From positions 72,515,491-72,579,490 of the forward strand of contig JALGPY010000003.1 of NCBI GenBank assembly GCA_023055425.1: 64,000 bases of DNA. Reading direction: 5' to 3'. Positions 46,721-57,059 of the stretch are shown piece by piece. This stretch comes from Linanthus parryae (taxonomy: Eukaryota > Streptophyta > Magnoliopsida > Ericales > Polemoniaceae). The notes below the pieces were generated by a model. That model was not told the DNA's origin. It did no database searches and saw only the letters and a list, made by a program, of their open reading frames with translations. Made by a program: the position numbers and the translations under genes. Numbering within the stretch: the stretch's first letter is position 1; each line of letters opens with the position of its first letter.

Positions 46721-49193
46721 GCTAGTACATACTGATGTATGTGGGCCATTTGCCACGCCTGCCAGGGGTGGTTATGTCTACTTCATCATATTTACTGATG
46801 ATTTCAGTAGATATGGATTTGTATACCTTATGAAGGCCAAATCCGAATCCTTTGAAAGGTTGAAAGAATTCAAGAATGATGTAGAGAAGCAGCTTGGAAA
46901 AAGTATTAAGGCTCTACGATCAGATCGTGGAGGAGAATACTTGAGCCAAGAGTTTGATGACTATCTTATAGAGTGTGGGATAATATCCCAACTCACTCCA
47001 CTCGAAACGCCACAATCGAATGGTGTGTCCGAGATGAGGAATTGAACTCTATTAGATATGGTTCGATCTATGATGTGTCAAACTGATCTTCCATTATCAT
47101 TTTGGGGCTATGCTCTATTGAGTGCAACTTTCACCATTACCCGTGTTCCATCCAAGTCATTCATGAAGACACCACATGAGATGTGGAGTGGGAGGCGTCC
47201 CACAATGTCGTTCATGAAGATTTGGGGCTGCAATGTCTATGTAAAATGTTTACAATCAGACAAGCTAGGGCCTAAGTCGGAAAAATGCAAATTTGTGGGA
47301 TACCCTAAGGAAACTAAGGGATATTATGTCTACAATCCAATTGAGAACAAAGTGTTTGTTTCTCGGACCGGCGTGTTTCTAGAAAGAGAGTTTGTCTCTA
47401 AGGAAGCAAGTGGGAGGACTGTAGAACTTGAAGAATTTCAAGAACCACAAAGCATTGATCCTACTATGGAACATGAGCACGAACCACAAGAGGTTGTGGA
47501 GCAGCATTTTCAAGTAACACAAGAGCTCTGTAGATCTAGTAGAATGCGCCAGGAGCAAGAGAGGTATGGCCTTATCGTGACTGAATCTAGTGACACGATG
47601 CTCATAAATGATGAGCCTACTACCTATGAAGAGGACATTAAAGGGCCGGACTCTCAGAAGTGGCTTGAGGCCATGAGATCCGAGATGGAATCCATGTATA
47701 CCAACAAAGTATGGACTTTGGTGGAACCACCCGAAGGGGCACGCCCCATAGGGTGCAAGTGGGTCTTCAATAAGAAGATTGACATGGATGGTAATGTGAT
47801 TACCTGTAAGGGCCGATTGGTGGCTAAGGGATTCAGACAGATTCAAGGTATTGACTATGATGAAACCTTTTCACCATTCGCAATGACAAAATCCTGTCGA
47901 GTCTTACTTGCTATTGCAGCATACTACGACTATGGGATTTGGAAAATGGATGTCAAAACAACATTCATGTATGGGAATCTCCTCGAGGATGTGTACATGA
48001 CACAACCTGAGGGGTTTGAAGATCCAAAGCAAGCCAACAAAGTCTGTAAGCTGCAACGATCCATTTATGGGTTAAAGCAAGCTTCTAGGAGTTGGAATCG
48101 ACGTTTTGATGAAATAGTAAAAGGTTTTGGCTTCATCAGAAACGAAGATGAGTCTTGTGTCTACAAGAAGGTTAGTGGGTACTCTATTGCTTTTCTGGTC
48201 TTGTATGTGGATGACATACTACTCATTGGGAACCACATTCCCATGCTGAAATTTGTTAAAGATTGGCTGGGAAAGTGTTTCTCAATGAAAGACTTATGTG
48301 AAGCAGCCTATATACTCGGTGTAAAGATCTATAGAGATAGACCTAAGAGGCTGCTTGTCCTGAGTCAAAGTACATATATGGACTAGGTGCTGAAATGGTT
48401 CAGCATGCAAGATTCCAAGAAGGGATTCTTGCCCATGTCACATGGAATCACTCTTTTGAAGAGTGGTTGTCCTTCCAATAAGATTGAGAAGGAACACATG
48501 AGTAGGGTCCCCTATGCCTCGACCATAGGATCCATCATGTACGCCATGTTATGTACTAGACCAGATGTGTCATATGCATTGAGTATGACAAGCAGATATC
48601 AGTCCAGTACAAGCGAGAGTCACTCAATTGCGGTCAAGAACATCCTAAAGTACTTGAGAAGAACTAAAGATGCGTTCTTGATTTTTGGAGGTGATGAAGA
48701 GTTGCGTGTAAGGGGTTACACGAATGCAAGCTTCCAAACTGACATAGATGATTTCAGATCACAACAGGGGTTTGTATTTTTCCTGTATGGAGCAGCGATG
48801 AGCTAGAAGAGTTCCAAGAAAGAGACGGTGGCTGATTCTACAACAGAGGCTGAGTATATTGCTGCGAATGGCGCAGCAAAAGAAGCTGTTTGGATTAGGA
48901 AGTTCGTTACTGAGCTCGGTGTGGTTCCTAGCATTGCGGATCCAATAGAGTTGTATTGTGACAACACTGGAGCAATCGCGCAATCAAAGGAACCCTGGTC
49001 GCACCAGAAATCCAATCACGTACTCAGGAAGTTCCATCTTATTGGAGATATTGTCGAAAGAGGAGACGTTCGGATATGCAAGATTTCTACAGATGAGAAT
49101 CTGTCAGATCCACATACAGAGCCGCTTGTTCAGTGCAAGCATGAAGGGCACACTAGGAGCATTGGCATACAAGATGCACCGGATTGGCTCTAG
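46721..49193 (+). pseudogene. Copia element C pol (integrase core, RT, RNase H), three nonsense codons
   Basis: It resumes at the integrase core (VHTDVCGPF) and reads in one frame to PDWL and a TAG at 49191-49193. Premature stops are TGA at 47043-47045 (after the degenerate integrase Glu segment NGVSEMRN), TAG at 48384-48386 (after STYMD, in RT) and TAG at 48804-48806 (replacing the Trp of the RNase H SWKSSK segment). RT keeps LYVDDILL; RNase H keeps STTEAEY and YCDNTGA. Two of the three stops are explained by C-to-T/G-to-A changes, as expected for methylated, silenced DNA. Confidence 0.92.
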
Positions 49194-49206
49194 TGAAAGT
49201 GGAGAC

Positions 49207-49950
49207 TATTGGAATAGGTGCCCTAGAGGCAATCTAGTTTAGTATGAAAAATAAATTGGCTAGAACATTCATTGTATTATTTATTGGATATTTAATATAA
49301 TGAAGTCCTAAGATTTACAATTGTGTTGTTTATCTTAAATATCCCTAGTCCATTATAATGATCACTAGGACAATCATCTATAGACTAGTATGGGGTTGGA
49401 TTGATATGGAGATATCATGATCCAACACATGGGTATGCATTAGGAGTAATGGCATACTGGATTGACCCAACTCCGAGAAGGCTTCATACATGTTATGTAA
49501 AGTCACAAGTGCTTCTCGCGGTGACAACGGTATTGTCATCCTTAGACTTGAAGTGACTAGTTTTTTTAGTTGTGAAATTTTGTGTTTTGGTAGCGTCTAA
49601 CGCTACACCGTGACTGGGTAGTCATAAGGCGCGTATTGGACACAATAGGACTCAAGATTAGATATCGTAGTGATGTAGATAGAATTTATCCCTCCCACAT
49701 AACGGGAGAAAAAATCCTAGGGCACTCGAGGGATAGTGTTTATAGAATTTCTGGCCAGACTCAAATAAATCAATATAGGATATTGATGTTATTTGCACGA
49801 TAAGGCTATTACCAAGATCGAGGAACTATGGATTGGATATACGAGTGTGACTTGTATGTCTCGTGTCCAATCTGGATATTGAGACAAAGGGATGAGACAA
49901 TGCTTGCACAAGGTTTGTCATGATGACTATGCTTGCACAAGGTTTGTCAT
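49207..49950 (+). repeat. 3' LTR of copia element C, truncated
   Basis: It starts TATTGGAATAGGTGCCCTAG after the purine stretch 49194-49206 and is alignable to LTRs A, B and D. A hairpin GTAGCGTCTAACGCTAC is at 49590-49606. It breaks off near 49930-49955 beside a 29-bp local duplication (GCTTGCACAAGGTTTGTCAT at 49905 and 49931). The remaining half is not found to the right. Confidence 0.85.
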
Positions 49951-49956
49951 AGAGGT

Positions 49957-51240
49957 TGTAAGTTCACAAGTTTCAAAGACAGAGCTATTTCAAGGCCTTG
50001 AACCAGTTTTCAAAGCCTTGAACTAGGTTTCACATGCTTGAAATAGCATAGGATTCAAAGCCTTGAAACTGTATGACCTGTATGCATATTCTTAGGGGGA
50101 GTTTTTCTGAACTCTTCTGATCTGATTCTATCTCTCTCACCCCTATGCTTGATCTGTTATTATCGGATGATGAAAGAAAAACTATTTTGGTATATTTAAC
50201 TCCATTTAATCCATCTGTTTGACTCAGTTTTGTAGGGAAATTTTATTTCCTAGTTTAGGATTGGTTTCCTAATCTGAATTTTGCAGGAAAGGAAACTTGG
50301 AGAGAATGTGATTATGTGATCAATCAGACACTCTTGACAGCTTCCCAATCTGTTTAAAGACAAGATCATAATAATATCTCAGAATATTATGATCAACTAT
50401 CCGTTGGAGAAGGTTGTTAAAAGAGTCACAGTTGTTGCCTACAAAACAGGAAGTTTGTTGCTGAAAATCCGGGAAGATTTGCAGAGCTCTGAGCTGTATA
50501 AATAGAGCTCATTTTGAAGCAACAAGACACAAAACTCAACGGGCAAAAAGTGAGAGACACATTCCAGGATTTTCAAGCATCAAAGAAGCACATCATTCTC
50601 ACAATCCATCTCACAGAAGATCACTGCATTCTTCACTGCAGTTTTTATACTTTAGTATTCTTCTGACTTGTACTCAATTTGTATATCATTCTTATACTAC
50701 TTCTTTCTCTCATTCTCAAGGATTTTTCAAAGTGAACAATAGAGAATTCTTAGTTAATCAGTTAGCTAGAACAGGTACTAGATAGGTTAGAGAGAACCAC
50801 AAGCTGTAATAGAGTAAGGCATATCTCTGTGCTTGAGATCTAGGGATTAGCTTTTTCTTAATAATAATTATGTTGAAAATTCTACATGGAGAAGATCCCT
50901 GAGGTAGAGACGTAGTTCCAAGTGGACTGAACTCTATAAATCATGTGTCTCTTGCATTTACAGTTTCATTTGCATACTTAGTTTTTGCAGCATTCAAACT
51001 AGTCTGTTTTCAAGGGTTTGAAACTCTTTTCAAGGCCTTGAAAAAGACTTATCTTTTTTTCTTTCAAACTGTATTTCATTCCAAAGCTTGAAAGTGTTTT
51101 CAAGGCCTTGAACTTCACTGATCTTTTTAGAAACTTTTCTCCTCTACAAGTTTTGCAAAAAGTTGGTATACTCTATTCAACCCCCCCCCCCCCCCTTCTA
51201 GAGTATCTGTACTGCATTTCGAACGATGCTCCAAGTTCCA
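49957..51240 (+). repeat. Sirevirus-like (Ty1/copia) LTR, solo or recombinant
   Basis: Colinear with the LTR of element E. Shared marks: start TGTAAGTTCACAAG, several TTTCAAGGCCTTGAAA-type palindromes (49988, 51028 and 51098 on), CTTAGGGGGAGTT (50093), TATAAATA box (50497-50504), poly(C) followed by TCTAGAGTAT (51181 on) and a final CA at 51240. No primer site or coding region follows and no matching 5-bp flanks were found, so it is a solo LTR or a recombination product. Confidence 0.7.
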
Positions 51241-54105
51241 ATCGATTGTCTCCTCTAATTATATCTTAAAAAACTTCATCCCTAGGTCGTGACTATAGCC
51301 TCTAAATAAGTCCTAAGTGTAAACTTATCAAAATTACACAATTTCTCCTAAAATTTGACGCAACTCCCCTTTTCATGTCTGTGCGAACAGAGCTACGTTC
51401 GTACGAATTAAAATGTTCTTGTGGAAAGAGAGGTGTGTTCGTGCGAATAGAAATGTGTTTGTACGTATTTAAATGTATTCGTGCGGAGAGAGTGTACGAA
51501 AGTAGGTTGTTTGTGCAAATAGAAATGTGGTCGTGCGAACTCCTTTGTTGGTTGCGCACTTCTGAGTTTCAAATTTGTTCGTGCAAATTATTGGTATGTT
51601 CGCACGAAGTCATGTCTTGTCTTGTACTCCTTGACTTCAACTTTTCTCATTTCCCTCTTCTTTTCAACAACTCGTGCAAGCACATTAAAACATGATGAGT
51701 CAGAATGTGTTCAATCTAGGATCTCGCATTGTTTCTTAGTGTTTCCAATTCATGAACAGAATAAATTAAATCATGTAGTTCAATTTGTATGAATATTATA
51801 AATTATATGAGCCTTTTATTTTAATTATATGTGATGCTAACCCATGTTATTTCAAGCAATTCAAGCTCCTTGAATCTAGTCCAGCAAGAATTCATCTGAT
51901 ATCATAAGTTATGTTATCCTTTGATTTCAAGCATTTTCCTAGAAGTTTCTGAGTCATTCATAGGTATAGGATTATTCCTCTCGCATCAATCCATGTGAAT
52001 TAGAACTAAATTGTTAACAGGGCGAAAGAGAAAAGGACCAAAGAGCAGCAAAACCTTCTTCAGGCATGCCTAGGGGCTTGCACGGATCCCTAGATGGTCG
52101 TGCATAGCCTAGGGGCTGCCATATTAGGGTTTTTCAGGCTCTTTGTCTTTTTGTCTAGCTCTTTATTTTCAGTCAGTCAGTTATTCTTCTTAAAGATTCT
52201 TTATGATTCTATTCCTTGTCTTCTAAGTAAAGAGAGTTTAATTAAGAATACAATATATCTTTTCAAAATAATATATTTACTAATAATGATCACAAGAAGA
52301 TGTATTTTCCTATTAGAACTGTTTTATGAGCACAATCAGTTTTCTATTTATACTTAACTGGAAGAATTTCAGTATAAATCAAAAGAGAATGTTGCAAGGA
52401 TTATCACTTGATAAATCCTGCATTTAAGATTTCTTCCTCGTGATTTTAAGTCAAAAATATTAATTTCTATTTATTTTTTTATCAAATTTAATTCAAGAAT
52501 ATTTGATTTATATTTATTAAGAATCTTTTCATTATTATTTAAGAAGAATACTTGGAAACTTAATTTCTATTCTAAGTACATTACAATTGTTTTTCTAAAA
52601 ATATTATTTCTTTATCTTTATTTAGAATTGAAAATTAAGAACGAATCTTTATTAGGGAAAATAAGATTCTTTATATAAAATTATTTAATTATTATCTGAT
52701 TATTCTATAAATAAGAGATGGATTTTAAATCAAGCTCTGTAAGTCCAGATTCATAGTTAATTTTCTTAAGAACTCATTTGTTTGGAAATCAAGTAATCTC
52801 TTCTAATATAGAGCTAGATTGAGAGAAAATTAAGCAAGAAGCATAGAAGAATAGGCCAGCCTCACATACACGTGAGAGAGAGAGAGAGAGAGAGATATTC
52901 ACGGTTCAGCTATCATCAGCTCAGGAGCTTTAGGCAGATGATTTAGTTTTCCTGGTCGACGGTTTGTCTTTCTTGCTTCCTACAGAGACGCTTCCGCTTC
53001 CCTCAACTTGATTCTTTATAAGAAGATGTTGTAAATTTTTCTGGGATCAATCCATGTACTTTAATCTTATTTTTAATTGAATCTCTAAATCAATCTTCTT
53101 CTATTGATTTAGAAAATTCTTTAGTCAGTCTACTTGTGTCTAGAATCGATTTATTGTTTGATTAGATTAAACCAAGATATTTTTATTACTTCTAAGTTTA
53201 GTTTTGAGTCAAATTTGTGTTTTAAACGGTCTCTTCCTTATCACAAATATGAACACTAGGATTTCTCTCTCAAAACTGTCCTAGAGTCTAGTTTGTTTCC
53301 AGATATGAACCGTTGTATATTGTTATTGTCAGATTTGAGGTTATTTCCCCTCTTTGGGATGTCTAAAGTTAACCATAGTGTTTGTTTCTGCGTATCTGTT
53401 AGGCCTATCATTCATTAGCGTTGTTTAAAGTCTCCTATCCTACACATGTGGATCGTATCTTCTTAGAGAGTTGTTCACTACTTAGCTAAACAGAGATAGA
53501 CTTGTTACCGGATGAACTACTGGAGTCAAGGTCCTAGGTATACGCATGTACGAAGAGTTAGTGTGCCACATCTGACTAGATTCAAGTGAGGCTTGGATTG
53601 CTAAGGAGTTGGGTGCTACACAAGGTATTACATAAACTATGGAGATAGAGATATAGTTTTAGTAGCTGATCCGGTGTGATAGCTCGTGATATATATTGTA
53701 TGTGATATTTCTAGTAATATAGTAGTCTAGCATTGATTTGTGCTAGCATGTGGGTTTTTACTCATATTTTTCTTCTCAGACGGAGAACAAAGTGAAGGTT
53801 TCCCTGTAGTAAAAATCCAGCATGTCGTGTTTTTTACTTTTCTTATATTTTTTAAAACTGTTAGATTAGTTCTTTGTTTCAGTTATACTACTATATCTGC
53901 AGTTCTTGTAAATAGAATATATCTTTTCTTTTAGTCTTGTTTATCATTTGATCTATTGAACTGTCATATAAGATCAGTTCAAGTTGGCACTGAGATTTTA
54001 GTGTTCCGCTGTATCGCGTAGTGGAAGAAATTGAGGGCATACATGAGCAGACACAGTCATACTCTTTTTATTTACTGTCTGTGCTCTCTGACACGAAATC
54101 TTACA
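51241..54105. other. Uncharacterised AT-rich region, no protein-coding signal
   Basis: About 2.9 kb without a sustained frame. It contains a TTCGTGCGAA box array (51381-51609) and a short (GA)n run (52874-52895). The texture resembles LTR or untranslated parts of a retroelement, but no paired repeat, primer site or target duplication was recognised. Confidence 0.5.
51381..51609. repeat. Array of inverted TTCGTGCGAA-type boxes
   Basis: About ten variants of the palindromic word TTCGTGCGAA (e.g. GTTCGTACGAATT, GTTCGTGCGAATAG, GTTCGCACGAAG) in about 230 bp, often followed by TAGAAATGTG. Spacing is irregular, 20-35 bp. Function unknown. Confidence 0.65.
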
Positions 54106-55508
54106 TGTTGGAAATATGCCCTAGAGGCAATCTATTTATGTGACATTTATGGATTTACGATTCATTATGTTATCGATATAGAGATACGTTAATATGAATG
54201 AACTCCTTATAATATAAATGTTATATTCTTAAGTATCCCTACTCGATTATATTGATTAACAGGACAATCAACTATAGACTAGTATGGGGTTGGATTGATA
54301 CGGAGATATCACGATCCAACACATGGGTATGCATTAGGAGTAATGGCATATTGGATTGACCCATCTCCGAGAAGGCTACAACATGTTATGTAAAGTCACA
54401 AGTGCTTCTCGCGGTGAACCCGGTATTGTCATACTTAGACTTGAAGTCACTAGATCTTCTAGTTGTGGAGTATTGTGTTTTGGTAGCGTCAAGCACTACA
54501 CTGTGACTGGATAGTCATAAAGGCACGTATCAGAAACTATAGGAAGCAAGCTTAGATATCGTAGTGATGTAGATAGAATTTTTCCCTCCCACATAACGGG
54601 AACAAATATCATAGGCCACTCGAGGGATAGTGCTTAAAGAATGTCTGGCCAGACTCAAATAAATCAATATAGGATATTGATGTTATTTGCACGAATAAGA
54701 CTATTCCCGGGATCGAGAAACTACGGGATGGATATACGAGTGTGACTTGTATGTACCGTGTCCAATCCGGATATTGAGACAAAGGAATGAGACAATACTT
54801 GCACAAGGTTTGTCGGATAACTATTTCTTTTGGTTGGCTAGAATTGATGTCTTGCTAGAGGCCACTCCATATTAGTAAATAGTTACTACCAACTAAGTAG
54901 AAACCTATGGGTCACACGTCATATAGGATTGAACTAGACTTGGGAATTAATTAATATGCTTAATTAATTAGAAGGATCAAATCGCAACAACTTGCTAATG
55001 TAGTAGGACTAATATGGAAGTTGGACTAATCCGAACTTGAGTAGGATTAGGATAGGGACTTTATATAGTAACAAGGAGTTATTGGACTATATAAAGAATG
55101 CTCCTAGCTTCCTTACCTACACTAATTCTCATAAAATACATTAATTAGGAGAGAAGGAAGGAGAGAGCAAGAAACAAGGAGGGCCGAACCCCCCCTGCTG
55201 TCCGCCCTACCCGGCGGCCAAGAAGAGAGGGTCGCCCCTCTCTTTGGTGATCAGTTGCATGATTTCTTCATACTCTTCCATTCTTCCTAGCTACAACAAG
55301 GAGTTGGAGGATCTAGATCTAAATCCTAGGCGTGGATCAACCGTAGAGACGCGATACTTTTCGCGTTAGAAGTCATCAAAGGAGACCTACAAGGTACATA
55401 ACACGAATCATTTACCATCGTCATGATTTCTCTTCATGTGATCCTTGGAGGGTCTTGATCGTATAAATTATTGTTATTCCGCTGCAAATCCATGATCAAA
55501 ACCCTACA
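54106..55508 (+). repeat. 5' LTR of copia element D
   Basis: 1403 bp, starts TGTTGGAAATATGCCC and ends AAAACCCTACA. TATATAAA box candidate at 55088-55095. Alignable to LTRs A, B and C. Confidence 0.9.
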
Positions 55509-55509
55509 G

Positions 55510-55524
55510 TGGTATCAGAGCCAC
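55510..55524 (+). promoter_or_regulatory. Primer binding site of copia element D (initiator tRNA-Met type)
   Basis: TGGTATCAGAGCCAC, one base after the 5' LTR. Confidence 0.9.
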
Positions 55525-57059
55525 ATGTCGTAGAGCATAACGTGGTTTATGTGTTACGATTTGTTGTTTTTCCATATAATTGTTGATTATTGCGTTAAAA
55601 CAACAAATTAAGCATATTAGATACATGTTGAATATGATTCAACCAAACAAAATCTAATTCTTGCATTGGATGTATGAATTAGTGAGTTTGAGAAATTTTA
55701 TGATCTTAGATCTAGGGTTCTTGGGCATCCAATTGGAAAAGGAGTTTTTTCAATTAGGAAACAACCAAACTTGGGCAATAAGGCAAGGAAGGCCTCTAGG
55801 GGACCGCCCCTCCTTCCTTTCCGCCCAAGCAAGGCTCGGCCAAGGGGCCGGGGCAGCCCTAGCGCACGGCCTAGCCGTGTGGGCTAGGGGCTGGCCGGCC
55901 CAAGGCCTTGGGTGGTCCATTAAGGGGTCCAGCCAAGCATTGGTGGGCCCTCTTGGACCGATTTGACCCTAGTAATCCTAAAATCAACTAAAAATTAACT
56001 AAGCGCGTTAAAAATTGGTTTTAATTGTTTATGTGCAATTCGTATGGTGATTGGATATGGCCTTAGATGTGGTTTGTCGTGAATGTTTAATTTTTGTGGT
56101 TTGTTTACGACCTGCGAGCTGATCAATTTGATGTAATAATTAATTATGGTTTACGGCCTGCGAGCCGGTATTTTTCTCAACTTGTGAGATTTATTTTATT
56201 TAGTATAGATGCTATCTAGTACTAGATAAAATAGATGATAGCCAAGATTGAAGAAAAGGAGCCCAAAGAATTAAAGCATCCACAACATGGAGCATGGAAC
56301 ATTCCACAAGGCTATGAAGGATGGATCAAGAAATGGAGGCACATGGAGATGCGTTTTCTAGTCTAGGGTTCATAGATATTCTCATTGGCTTGGAATATCT
56401 TAGTCTAGGAGGCCATATCCAAATCACTTTAATTTCTATTTTGTGGATGTTTACTTGATTGTCTTATTATTGTTGTTGGTGTATGGATGATTCATGCAAT
56501 TAGACAACCCGGATCTATTATTTGGAGTTTTGCCTAAACTCAAATAAGTAGATCGGCTGATATGGATCAACAAAATAATTAAAAATGATATAAAAATCCC
56601 TCAAAACTAAAATATTACGTTTTGCCTTCTTTGGCTTACTTAAACACTCATCACAAAATCGATTAATCAAGTTCGTGCGTGCCAAATCAGGGCGACTTGA
56701 TTCATCATTATGTGGTGTGATGGCACACATAGTGTGCAACTGTTTGGAATAAGAGGTTGGACGTAACTAGGTTATTTTAATAAGGATTAAAAACCTAGAG
56801 GCAGCCAATTGAGATTATCCATGGGATTGGTAAATATGGAGTTATTTGCCAAATTGAACCAAGAGTTTCATGGGATGCAATTGGAATTGTTCCTACCTAA
56901 ATAACTAACTTTTGGGTGACTTGCCAAAGCAAGCTCAAAAGGAAGTGAAATATGGATCTTTGCCCAATAGAAAATATAATGATATTTTCCGCATTAATAT
57001 CTTGAGTGTTATAATCCGTAGAAAAATAGTGGGAGCTATGTTTAACAATTTAATTCCTT
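55525..57059 (+). other. Untranslated leader of copia element D
   Basis: Contains the paired motif ACGACCTGCGAGC / ACGGCCTGCGAGC (56107-56119 and 56153-56165) seen in the leaders of A and B, and the GC-rich patch (55790-55930). No coding. Confidence 0.75.

Larger units (their letters stand above)
29036..49950 (+). mobile_element. Ty1/copia element C (Angela/BARE-like), old, split by element A
   Basis: Two + strand pieces, 29036-29775 and 46721-49950, are colinear parts of one element. The left ends in ...EQLALV and the right resumes with HTDVCGPFATPARGG across the GCTAG duplication of element A. The 5' LTR and most of gag are missing: it begins abruptly at the gag zinc knuckle. The 3' LTR starts at 49207 and breaks off near 49950. 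Family assignment rests on closeness to A and B and on the LTR start with GCCCTAGAGGCAATC. Confidence 0.88.

Noticed and set aside
52094..52357. Phe/Leu-rich 87-codon frame as a membrane peptide
   Set aside because: AT-rich random frame without neighbours, motif or codon bias; not supported.
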